A stretch of 10,513 bases of DNA from Clostridiales bacterium (GTDB lineage: Bacteria; Bacillota; Clostridia; Lachnospirales; Anaerotignaceae), in assembly GCA_019423725.1 (NCBI GenBank), contig JAHZAW010000033.1, positions 1-10,513 of the forward strand. The letters run 5' to 3'. Positions within the stretch are counted from its first letter, which is position 1. Each line of letters begins with the position of its first letter. The translations under genes and the position numbers were made by a program. Under the pieces are notes generated by a model. That model was not told where the DNA came from. It ran no database searches and saw nothing but the letters and a program-made list of their open reading frames with translations. This document shows, piece after piece, positions 1 through 5,715 of this stretch.

Positions 1-507
1 TAATATAAATGCACAGTCATCATTTTCACGATATATTTCTTCCATGGAATTTTCAATGCAGTCTTTGCCGTATATCAGATAAATATATACTCCGAGTTCT
101 TTTCCCTCTGATATTATCTTCTTGATGGTTTCTGTATTTCCGTCAAAATACCTGGTACTTATGGAAATACTCCAGGGGATCGGTACTCCAAGTAATTCAG
201 TTTCTTTCTTTATGACCCTTGCGCCATAGGTGCAGCTGTTGTATCCAACATTAAATGTGAACTTTTTCAAATTTTCTGTGTCTACAGTTGAAATAGTATT
301 TTTAACAAGGGTATAATATGCGCTTTCTTCATCCGTAAGTATCCTCTGAACTATGGAAAAAAGATTTGTACTGAATTTTCCCCTCGGAACCATAAGGGCA
401 AGATCGATTATATTCCTTAATCCGCGCTCAGGGTCGCTTTTTATATCTATTACAATTTTATTTATCAAAGTCTCTGCCATTGCGCGAGCCAGTCTGTCTC
501 TAGCCAT
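1..507 (-). CDS. Radical SAM-like protein lacking the Fe-S cysteine motif (N-terminal part, cut by window edge)
   Basis: The frame is open from the ATG at 507 to the window edge (169 residues, no stop). The start is supported by an AGAGGTGG ribosome site eight bases upstream. From memory of the family, the layout resembles COG0535-type radical SAM proteins. An N-terminal helical part (DPERGLRNIIDLAL, about 25-38; then LTDEESAYYTLVKN, 57-70) leads to KKFTFNVGYN (81-90), IPWSISI (110-116) and EGKELGVYIYL (134-144). In ordinary members the IPW segment is followed by a CxxxCxxC loop, and a GGEP motif follows GKELG. Here the IPW segment runs into STRYFDGNTETIKK with no cysteine, and the second motif reads YGKDC. 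The only cysteines are 92, 150 and 165. If the homology is right, this is a paralogue that no longer binds the cluster, so it may not be a radical enzyme. Function unknown; the homology is recalled, not aligned. Confidence 0.6.
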   Translation of the reverse strand, partial: MARDRLARAMAETLINKIVIDIKSDPERGLRNIIDLALMVPRGKFSTNLFSIVQRILTDEESAYYTLVKNTISTVDTENLKKFTFNVGYNSCTYGARVIKKETELLGVPIPWSISISTRYFDGNTETIKKIISEGKELGVYIYLIYGKDCIENSMEEIYRENDDCAFIL

Positions 508-658
508 TGTTTAGACCACCTCTATCATTATTGCTTATAACATAATCATACATTTGTAAAAGAAATATTTAAAGGGACAAATTAAAGTTGATGTCCTATT
601 TTTAAGTTAACTTTTTTATTTTAGAAGTATAATGCGGGTATTAAAATATTGTATTGAT

Positions 659-687
659 TTGACTATATATGTATTAAAATATATAAT
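659..687 (+). promoter_or_regulatory. Sigma-A-type promoter of the alarmone synthetase gene
   Basis: A -35 box TTGACT (659-664) and a perfect -10 box TATAAT (682-687) are separated by 17 bases. Transcription should start near 694, giving a leader of about 28 bases with the GGAGGG ribosome site at 709-714. A second TATAAT at 628-633 lies further upstream but has a poor -35 box, so it is a weaker candidate. Confidence 0.75.
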
Positions 688-721
688 TAAGTTATAAATA
701 TATGAAACGGAGGGTAAGCCT

Positions 722-1435
722 ATGGATTTGGAAAATCAAAGTTTATCTGAATTTAAACTCGTGGATATAAGCGCAGAAAGTAATGAGATCGCTACATATT
801 TTAAAGAATTTCTGGCAGTTCAGCAGCTTTATAGTGCTGCCATAAAAGAAATAAGAACAAAATTTGAAATATTAGATGAAGAATTCAAAGTAAAATATAA
901 TTATAATCCTATTCATCAGATAGAAAGCCGTCTGAAAACTCCAAAAAGTATATTGGAAAAACTCAAAAGAAAAGGATTTGATATATCCATCAAATCCATA
1001 AGAGATAATCTTTTTGATGTGGCTGGAATAAGAGTTATCTGCAACTATGTAGATGACATATACCGCATCGCTGATCTTCTTATAAAACAGGATGACATTA
1101 CCCTTATCAAAACAAAGGATTATATCGAACACCCTAAGGAAAACGGCTATAGAAGCCTTCATCTTATCGTATCCATACCGATATTTTTAGCCGAGAGTAC
1201 AGAAAATGTAATGGCTGAAATACAGATCAGGACAATAGCCATGAACCTTTGGGCCAGCCTTGAGCATGAACTTAAATATAAATCCGATGACGATGTTTCT
1301 GATGAGCTCAAGATCAGACTTAAAAATAACGCCGATACAATCGCAAAGGTAGACCTTGAGATGCAGTCTATATTCAGGGAACTGAAAAACAAAGATAACG
1401 TAGATAATATCAAGTGCCGCGGTATGCGCAAATAA
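722..1435 (+). CDS. Small alarmone synthetase (GTP pyrophosphokinase, RelP/RelQ type)
   Basis: Transfers pyrophosphate from ATP to the 3' hydroxyl of GDP or GTP, making (p)ppGpp, the stringent-response alarmone; it should be cytosolic. The 237 residues hold only a RelA/SpoT synthetase domain. There is no HD hydrolase domain and no TGS or ACT regulatory domain, which separates it from long Rel proteins. Visible family motifs are IESRLKTPKSILEK (67-80, substrate-binding basic stretch), DVAGIRV (99-105, with the catalytic aspartate), KDYI followed by PKENGYRSLH (132-147, the nucleotide-binding loop), AEIQIRT (165-171, with the catalytic glutamate) and WASLEHELKYK (177-187). It is about 25 residues longer than typical RelQ or RelP, with an extended N-terminus. 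The ribosome site GGAGGG sits seven bases before the ATG. A permease gene starts 45 bases downstream with no terminator between, so the two are probably co-transcribed. I cannot decide between RelP and RelQ from the sequence. Confidence 0.95.
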   Translation: MDLENQSLSEFKLVDISAESNEIATYFKEFLAVQQLYSAAIKEIRTKFEILDEEFKVKYNYNPIHQIESRLKTPKSILEKLKRKGFDISIKSIRDNLFDVAGIRVICNYVDDIYRIADLLIKQDDITLIKTKDYIEHPKENGYRSLHLIVSIPIFLAESTENVMAEIQIRTIAMNLWASLEHELKYKSDDDVSDELKIRLKNNADTIAKVDLEMQSIFRELKNKDNVDNIKCRGMRK

Positions 1436-1480
1436 TAAACAAAAATAATAAGAAATTAAGTAATAGGGAGTCTTTTAAAA

Positions 1481-2593
1481 ATGAATAAAGTATATCTGTG
1501 GGTAAAAAAAGAACCTGTATTGATCATATCAGCAATATGCGCTGTTATATCCATGTTTTTTTACAGGCCCTCAGCTGAATACATAGGATACATAAATTTC
1601 AGGGTTTTATGCCTTCTTTTTTCTCTGATGTCCGTTGTTGCCGGTTTCACAAAATGCGGACTTTTTAATGTACTGGCGCAGAAAGTGGTCAAAAAATGCC
1701 ACAGCACTTTGAGTATAAGTATAATACTTGTTATGCTGCCTTTTTTCTGTTCCATGCTCATTACAAATGATGTATCGCTTATCACATTTGTGCCTTTTAC
1801 TATTTTGATACTGGAAATGACAGGACAGAGAAAAAATATGATATTGGTGATAGTCCTCCAGACCATCGCCGCTAACCTGGGAAGTATGGCAACACCTATA
1901 GGAAACCCGCAGAATCTGTTCCTGTTTTCGGAATATAATATAAGCGCGGATCAGTTTTTCTCCGTAATGACTCTCTATACAGCCATTAGTTTTGTACTGA
2001 TTCTTATTGGATGCCTGTTTGTCAAAAGGGAAAAAATAAACGTATCACTGGATAATATGGATTCTTCCATCAAAAATAAAAAGAATATGGCTGTATATGC
2101 CATACTGTTTATAATAAGTTTCCTTGCCGTATTCAGAGTAGTTTCTTATATAGCTACTACGGTCATAACAGCCGTGGTCATACTTGTTATGGACAGAGAT
2201 ATATTTAAAAGGGTGGATTTCCTGCTTCTGGTTACATTCGTATTTTTCTTTATATTCTCAGGAAATCTCGGAAATATAGATGCAGTACACGATCTTTTAT
2301 CATCGGCCATAAATAAAAACCCTATGATAACCTCCGTTGCTGCCAGCCAGGTCATAAGCAATGTACCGGCTGCAGTTCTTCTGGCAGGTTTCACACAGGA
2401 TTGGAAGAGCCTGCTGATAGGTACTAACATTGGCGGCCTTGGAACGCCCATCGCTTCCATGGCAAGTCTAATATCCCTTAAACTTTATATGAATGAAAAG
2501 GGTGCTGACAATAAAAAATACATGTTAGTATTTCTGGCCCTTAATGTGGCATTTCTCATAATACTGCTTTTAGCTGAAATGATAGTAGAATAA
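1481..2593 (+). CDS. Anion permease of the ion transporter superfamily (SLC13/ArsB/CitM-like)
   Basis: A polytopic membrane protein of 370 residues with about ten hydrophobic segments (for example 11-29, 40-56, 78-94, 98-112, 119-135, 162-181, 203-236, 246-261 and 347-368). Two related half motifs are visible, as expected from the inverted-repeat fold of this superfamily. In the first half ITNDVSLITF (94-103) is followed by GSMATPIGNPQN (134-145). In the second, SNVPAAVLL (293-301) is followed by GTNIGGLGTPIASMAS (314-329). The TND and SNVP signatures recall ArsB, CitM and NhaD carriers, which move arsenite, citrate, other di- or tricarboxylates or Na+/H+. The substrate cannot be read from the sequence, and no arsenic or citrate gene is nearby. 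It is shorter than classical ArsB (about 430 residues) but complete. AGGGAG lies ten bases before the ATG. It follows the alarmone synthetase and ends right at a terminator, so the two-gene transcript stops here. Confidence 0.85.
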   Translation: MNKVYLWVKKEPVLIISAICAVISMFFYRPSAEYIGYINFRVLCLLFSLMSVVAGFTKCGLFNVLAQKVVKKCHSTLSISIILVMLPFFCSMLITNDVSLITFVPFTILILEMTGQRKNMILVIVLQTIAANLGSMATPIGNPQNLFLFSEYNISADQFFSVMTLYTAISFVLILIGCLFVKREKINVSLDNMDSSIKNKKNMAVYAILFIISFLAVFRVVSYIATTVITAVVILVMDRDIFKRVDFLLLVTFVFFFIFSGNLGNIDAVHDLLSSAINKNPMITSVAASQVISNVPAAVLLAGFTQDWKSLLIGTNIGGLGTPIASMASLISLKLYMNEKGADNKKYMLVFLALNVAFLIILLLAEMIVE

Positions 2594-2626
2594 AAAATTA
2601 ACCTCCTGATTTTCAGGAGGTTTTTT
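2592..2626 (+). terminator. Rho-independent terminator after the permease gene
   Basis: A perfect ten-base stem AACCTCCTGA / TCAGGAGGTT (2600-2609 and 2613-2622) with a TTT loop is followed by a run of T. The A run at 2592-2597 gives a T run on the other strand, so it can act in both directions, separating this transcript from the converging tRNA transcript. Confidence 0.92.
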
Positions 2627-2630
2627 ACAT

Positions 2631-2665
2631 AAAAAAACCCGTTAAATAATAAAATTCAACAGGTT
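2631..2665 (-). terminator. Rho-independent terminator after tRNA-Leu
   Basis: Read on the minus strand, an 11-base stem AACCTGTTGAA / TTTAACGGGTT with two G-T pairs and an eight-base loop is followed by seven T residues (A at 2631-2637 on the plus strand). It begins seven bases after the 3' end of the tRNA, so it terminates the tRNA transcript. Confidence 0.8.
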
Positions 2666-2671
2666 AAGCTA

Positions 2672-2754
2672 TGCCGGTGGCCGGACTCGAACCGGCACGG
2701 ATATTATCCGCTTGATTTTGAGTCAAGTGCGTCTGCCAATTCCGCCACACCGGC
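2672..2754 (-). tRNA. tRNA-Leu, anticodon CAA (reads UUG)
   Basis: The acceptor stem GCCGGTG pairs with CACCGGC, followed by discriminator A. The D arm contains GGCGGAATTGGCAGACGC. The anticodon stem CTTGA / TCAAG encloses the loop CTCAAAA, giving anticodon CAA. A class II variable arm follows (CGGAT AAT ATCCG), as expected for leucine, and the T arm GCCGG TTCGAGT CCGGC is perfect. The 3' CCA is not encoded (TAG follows the discriminator) and must be added by the nucleotidyltransferase. Length is 83 bases. It sits alone, 62 bases downstream of the Rrf2 regulator gene on the same strand. Confidence 0.97.
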
Positions 2755-2781
2755 TTATGATGTGAACAGTTAAGTCACCAT

Positions 2782-2809
2782 ATAATAATATCATAAATAC
2801 ATATGTAAA
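2782..2809 (-). promoter_or_regulatory. Probable promoter of tRNA-Leu
   Basis: On the minus strand TTTACA (2809-2804) and TATTAT (2787-2782) are 16 bases apart, placing the start about 20 bases before the mature tRNA. The region is very AT-rich, so chance matches are possible; read-through from the Rrf2 gene is the alternative source of transcript. Confidence 0.5.
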
Positions 2810-2816
2810 TCAATAT

Positions 2817-3239
2817 TTATTTAGTTTTATCTTCGTTTGTTTCGATCAGATCATTAAGCGTCATATTATCTACGACATTATCAATGGCATCCTTTATTTT
2901 TTTCCAAACTACAACTGAATTACAAGAATGCAGCTTTGTACAAGTCTCGCCATTCTCAGCCACACAGTACACCGGAGCAAGAGAACCCTCAAGTATCCTC
3001 AAAATATCACCAACAGCAATTTCAGATGGAGCCTTCGCAAGAGCATATCCGCCCTGAGCACCTCTATAGCTTGTAAGAAGGCCTGCCTTTGTAAGAGGAT
3101 TGATTATCTGTTCAAGATATTTTTCAGAAAGATCCTGGCTTGACGCTATTTCTTTAAGTGGTTTATGTCCGTTATTGTAATTTTCAGCCAAATAAACCAT
3201 GATCATAACACCATATCTGCCTTTGGTCGATATAAGCAT
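2817..3239 (-). CDS. Rrf2-family transcriptional regulator, IscR-like with three cysteines
   Basis: A cytosolic DNA-binding regulator of 140 residues, the usual family length. The N-terminus MLISTKGRYG is the family hallmark. The winged helix covers about 28-65: KEIASSQDLSEKYLEQI is the helix-turn-helix, and RGAQGGY (59-65) lies at the wing. The cysteines C92, C100 and C106 form a C-x7-C-x5-C pattern in the place where IscR and its relatives bind an Fe-S cluster, so iron-sulfur or redox sensing is likely (family knowledge plus inference). The frame extends upstream to a TTG at 3257, but I chose the ATG at 3239: it has AAAGGA nine bases upstream and matches the family start. No isc, suf or cysteine genes are next to it, so its targets cannot be named. 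It has its own promoter overlapping the end of the fur gene, with an inverted repeat over the -10 box that suggests self-control. CymR-type regulators lack such cysteines, which makes CymR less likely. Confidence 0.93.
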   Translation of the reverse strand: MLISTKGRYGVMIMVYLAENYNNGHKPLKEIASSQDLSEKYLEQIINPLTKAGLLTSYRGAQGGYALAKAPSEIAVGDILRILEGSLAPVYCVAENGETCTKLHSCNSVVVWKKIKDAIDNVVDNMTLNDLIETNEDKTK

Positions 3240-3265
3240 ATAAACATATCCTTTCAATCAAACTA

Positions 3266-3305
3266 ATTCATACTAATGCAATAAGTATATCATATTACTA
3301 TGAAT
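3266..3305. repeat. Imperfect inverted repeat over the Rrf2 promoter, candidate operator
   Basis: The arms ATTCATACTAAT (3266-3277) and ATTACTATGAAT (3294-3305) are inverted copies matching at 11 of 12 positions, with a 16-base gap. The gap holds the Rrf2 -10 box. One arm lies in the spacer between -35 and -10, and the other begins at the predicted start site. This placement suits a repressor site, possibly for Rrf2 itself. Confidence 0.55.
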
Positions 3306-3312
3306 TATGCAA
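3284..3312 (-). promoter_or_regulatory. Promoter of the Rrf2 regulator gene
   Basis: On the minus strand TTGCAT (3312-3307) and TATACT (3289-3284) are separated by 17 bases. The start should be near 3277, about 38 bases before the ATG. The -35 box lies just beyond the stop codon of the upstream fur gene. Confidence 0.7.
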
Positions 3313-3313
3313 A

Positions 3314-3736
3314 TTAATCATTATTATTGAGCTTATCAGCACATTTGGGACAAATGCCCGTAAACTCCATATTATGTCCTGTAATAACAAATCCAGTTTT
3401 TTCAGCAATTTTCTTAGATATCTCATCAAATGGACAATCCTCAACATCCACAGACCTATGGCACATGGAGCATACAAGTTCATGTTTATGCTGATGGTCG
3501 TTAAATTGATAGTATGTCTTTCCATCCATATGGATAGATTTAATAAGTATATTTTTTTCTGTCATTGCATTTAAAGCTCTGTAAACCGTAGAGAGATTGA
3601 TATCCAATGACTCAGAAAGTTTTTCATATATACTGTCTGCAGTGATCGGGGAGGGTGCTGACTTAATAATATCGATTATCATAAGACGTTTTTTTGTTGC
3701 CTTTAAGGAAGCGGATTTTAACACATCAGAATCCAT
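3314..3736 (-). CDS. Fur-family metal-responsive transcriptional regulator
   Basis: A 140-residue regulator of the Fur/Zur/PerR family; such proteins bind operator DNA when loaded with a metal ion or, for PerR, respond to peroxide. The winged helix fills the first 80 residues. LKATKKRLMIIDIIKS (11-26) begins it, ITADSIYEKL (31-40) follows, and STVYRALNAMTEKNIL (49-64) is the recognition-helix region. The dimerisation part holds HQHKHELVCSMC (81-92), then C101, and ends with GICPKC (127-132). The two CxxC pairs (89/92 and 129/132) are the structural zinc site of the family. The histidine that Fur and PerR usually carry just before the TADSIY-type helix is absent, which argues mildly against PerR. 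I cannot assign iron, zinc or manganese. The frame extends to a GTG at 3745, but the ATG at 3736 has AAAGGAG eight bases upstream and that GTG overlaps this ribosome site. The Rrf2 gene lies 74 bases downstream on the same strand. Confidence 0.94.
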   Translation of the reverse strand: MDSDVLKSASLKATKKRLMIIDIIKSAPSPITADSIYEKLSESLDINLSTVYRALNAMTEKNILIKSIHMDGKTYYQFNDHQHKHELVCSMCHRSVDVEDCPFDEISKKIAEKTGFVITGHNMEFTGICPKCADKLNNND

Positions 3737-3813
3737 AAAAAACACTCCTTTAAAACGTGTAAGTTTAACTAAAACAAAATATCAGAAAAACTACAGTAAA
3801 ATCATATAGATAT

Positions 3814-3822
3814 AGTATAGCA
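3814..3822 (-). promoter_or_regulatory. Possible extended -10 promoter of the fur gene
   Basis: On the minus strand TGCTATACT gives a TATACT -10 box with the TG extension. No good -35 box stands at the right distance, which extended -10 promoters tolerate. It lies about 80 bases before the fur start codon. Confidence 0.4.
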
Positions 3823-3898
3823 CAAAAAACGAAATTCAGCTAAGGAAATTGAGTAAAGAAAACGAGCCACTGGGGGTCATATCCTTATTTATTTAGAT

Positions 3899-3932
3899 AT
3901 TTATTCGCAAAAGTTACGTTTTGCGAATAAAT
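3899..3932. repeat. Perfect 14-base inverted repeat of unknown role
   Basis: The arms ATTTATTCGCAAAA and TTTTGCGAATAAAT are exact inverted copies separated by GTTACG. No T run follows on either side, so it does not look like a standard terminator. It could be a regulator binding site, an RNA hairpin or the trace of a mobile element. Confidence 0.8.
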
Positions 3933-4333
3933 TTGTATATATAGATATGCGCATTTTACCATCTTAATGCTTCCCTATCTCCAGGTTTTTGTGATCAAAA
4001 CAGTATTATTTCTTTTTAAACTGTTAAACTCAAAATATACGTATTTATCAAACATGTATGTAAATCAACTTATTTAATATCAAAAGCTATATTCAAATCT
4101 AAAACATTAATTTAAACTTCGTTTTGATTTTTTATTACTTTAGTATTCTTATAAATTTATCCTTTATAATCTATTTTAAATAACTAATCATATTATAGTA
4201 TTTCATTTATCTTGCCGCCTGAAGTATGATAGACAGCTGTATTTACGCTTATTTAATAGGTATAACCGATATTGCTGCTTTCGCCCTTTCTATCCCCTTC
4301 CCCATATCCTTCGCTATATATCAATCTTGTATT

Positions 4334-4363
4334 AAAAAAGCCCCGGTTTTGATTCCGAGGCTT
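4334..4363 (-). terminator. Rho-independent terminator of the glycolytic operon
   Basis: On the minus strand the stem AAGCCTCGG / CCGGGGCTT (one T-G pair) with the loop AATCAAAA is followed by six T residues. It starts 26 bases after the eno stop codon and closes the pgk-tpiA-gpmI-eno transcript. Confidence 0.92.
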
Positions 4364-4389
4364 ATAAGTTAACATAATATTATTATTGT

Positions 4390-5703
4390 TTACTTTTTGA
4401 TGTTGAAGAACGCATTCATTCCAGGATACTCTGCAGCATCATCAAGTTCTTCTTCAATTCTTAAGAGCTGGTTATATTTAGCAACACGGTCACTTCTTGC
4501 GGGAGCACCTGTCTTGATCTGTCCTGCGTTTACAGCAACAACGATATCAGCAATCGTTGTATCCTCTGTTTCGCCTGAACGGTGGCTTACGATGGCTGTC
4601 ATATTGTTTCTGTTAGCAAGCTGGATAGCATTGAATGTTTCTGTAAGTGTACCGATCTGGTTAACTTTGATAAGTATAGCATTTCCTGCCTTAAGCTCGA
4701 TACCTTTTTTAAGTCTGTCTGTGTTTGTAACAAATAAGTCATCGCCGACAAGCTGTACTTTGTCGCCTAACTCTTTTGTAAGTAACTGCCAGCCAGCCCA
4801 GTCTTCTTCTGCAAGACCGTCTTCGATTGAAATAATGGGATATTTTTCAACAAGAGCCTTCCATATCTCAACCATTTCTTCGCTTGTCCTTACGATCTCT
4901 TTACCAGCCATTTTGCTTTCTCCAGGGAAATGGTATTTTCCATCTTCGCCATAAAGTTCGCTTGTTGCAGGGTCCATGGCGATCTTGATATCTGTTCCCC
5001 AGCCATATCCAGCCTTTTCTACAGCTTCTTTGATAAGGTCGATTACTGCATCAGGTGTAGGAAGGTCAGGAGCAAATCCGCCTTCATCTCCTACTGCTGT
5101 AGAAAGTCCCTTTGATTTAAGAACGTCTTTAAGGTTATGATATACTTCAGCACACATACGGAGAGCTTCTTTAAATGAAGGTGCTCCAACGGGCATGATC
5201 ATGAATTCCTGGAAGTCTACTGTATTGTCAGCATGTTTTCCACCGTTCATAATATTCATCATGGGAACGGGAAGCTGTTTTGCGTTGAATCCTCCAAGAT
5301 ACTGATATAAAGGCATCTGGAGAGCTTCAGCAGCAGCTTTTGCAACGGCCATTGATACGCCTAAGATAGCATTGGCACCAAGTTTGCCCTTGTTGTATGT
5401 TCCATCAAGCTCGATAAGTTTCTTATCGATAGATACCTGGTCAAGAACGTTCATTCCAATTATTTCTTCAGCGATAACATTATTTACGTTATCTACTGCC
5501 TGCTGAACGCCTTTTCCTACATATCTGTCTCCGCCGTCTCTCATTTCTACGGCTTCAAACTGACCTGTTGATGCTCCGCTGGGAACAGCTGCTCTGCCCA
5601 TAAATTCTCCCTCAACAAGGACTTCTACCTCAACGGTGGGATTTCCTCTTGAGTCAAGAATTTCTCTTGCATAGACATCTAAAATTTCAATATATCCTTT
5701 CAT
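4390..5703 (-). CDS. eno: Enolase (phosphopyruvate hydratase)
   Basis: Dehydrates 2-phosphoglycerate to phosphoenolpyruvate with Mg2+; cytosolic glycolysis. The 437-residue protein is full length. The N-terminal domain has AREILDSRGNPTVEVEV (12-28) and the mobile loop PSGASTG (41-47). The barrel domain has the metal ligands D244 (AMDPATSE), E294 (SIEDG) and D321 (GDDLF). The catalytic pair is E207 (GDEGGF) and K346, the latter in the enolase signature ILIKVNQIGTLTET (343-356). H374 and R375 lie in VSHRSGETEDT, and K397 is in GQIKTGAP. The N-terminus (MKGYIEI) is a few residues longer than many enolases, but the start is well set: AAGGAGG lies seven bases upstream and overlaps the gpmI stop codon, 12 bases away, suggesting coupled translation. 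It is the last gene of the operon and is followed by a strong terminator. Confidence 0.99.
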   Translation of the reverse strand: MKGYIEILDVYAREILDSRGNPTVEVEVLVEGEFMGRAAVPSGASTGQFEAVEMRDGGDRYVGKGVQQAVDNVNNVIAEEIIGMNVLDQVSIDKKLIELDGTYNKGKLGANAILGVSMAVAKAAAEALQMPLYQYLGGFNAKQLPVPMMNIMNGGKHADNTVDFQEFMIMPVGAPSFKEALRMCAEVYHNLKDVLKSKGLSTAVGDEGGFAPDLPTPDAVIDLIKEAVEKAGYGWGTDIKIAMDPATSELYGEDGKYHFPGESKMAGKEIVRTSEEMVEIWKALVEKYPIISIEDGLAEEDWAGWQLLTKELGDKVQLVGDDLFVTNTDRLKKGIELKAGNAILIKVNQIGTLTETFNAIQLANRNNMTAIVSHRSGETEDTTIADIVVAVNAGQIKTGAPARSDRVAKYNQLLRIEEELDDAAEYPGMNAFFNIKK

Positions 5704-5715
5704 TTTGTTTCCTCC

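Larger units (their letters stand above)
3737..4333. other. Gene-free, AT-rich intergenic stretch between eno and fur
   Basis: I find no coding frame with a ribosome site here on either strand and no recognisable RNA gene or riboswitch. The fur promoter region occupies 3737-3830, and a perfect inverted repeat lies at 3899-3932. From about 4010 to 4200 the sequence is nearly all A and T. At 4205-4320 the composition becomes more even, which may be the remains of a lost gene, but only short frames of under 50 codons exist there. Confidence 0.6.

Noticed and set aside
604..613. Perfect palindrome AAGTTAACTT upstream of the alarmone synthetase promoter
   Set aside because: Ten bases in an AT-rich region, 45 bases above the -35 box. 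Similar AAGTTAAC words occur elsewhere in the window (4366-4373), so chance is likely.
3240..3257. Upstream TTG start for the Rrf2 gene
   Set aside because: It would translate through the AAAGGA ribosome site that fits the ATG at 3239, and family members start with MLISTKGRYG or similar.
3737..3745. Upstream GTG start for the fur gene
   Set aside because: The GTG overlaps the AAAGGAG ribosome site that serves the ATG at 3736.
3985..4001. Short inverted repeat GTTTT-TGTGATC-AAAAC
   Set aside because: Five-base A/T arms are expected by chance in this composition, and it has no link to a gene start or end.
4226..4372. 48-codon plus-strand frame (MIDSCIYAYLIG start)
   Set aside because: There is no ribosome site, and the frame runs through the eno terminator hairpin, so the apparent peptide is a by-product of that structure.
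4397..4954. 185-codon plus-strand frame opposite eno
   Set aside because: Antisense to enolase, serine-rich and low complexity, with no ribosome site. The same applies to the other frames opposite pgk, gpmI, tpiA and the permease gene.
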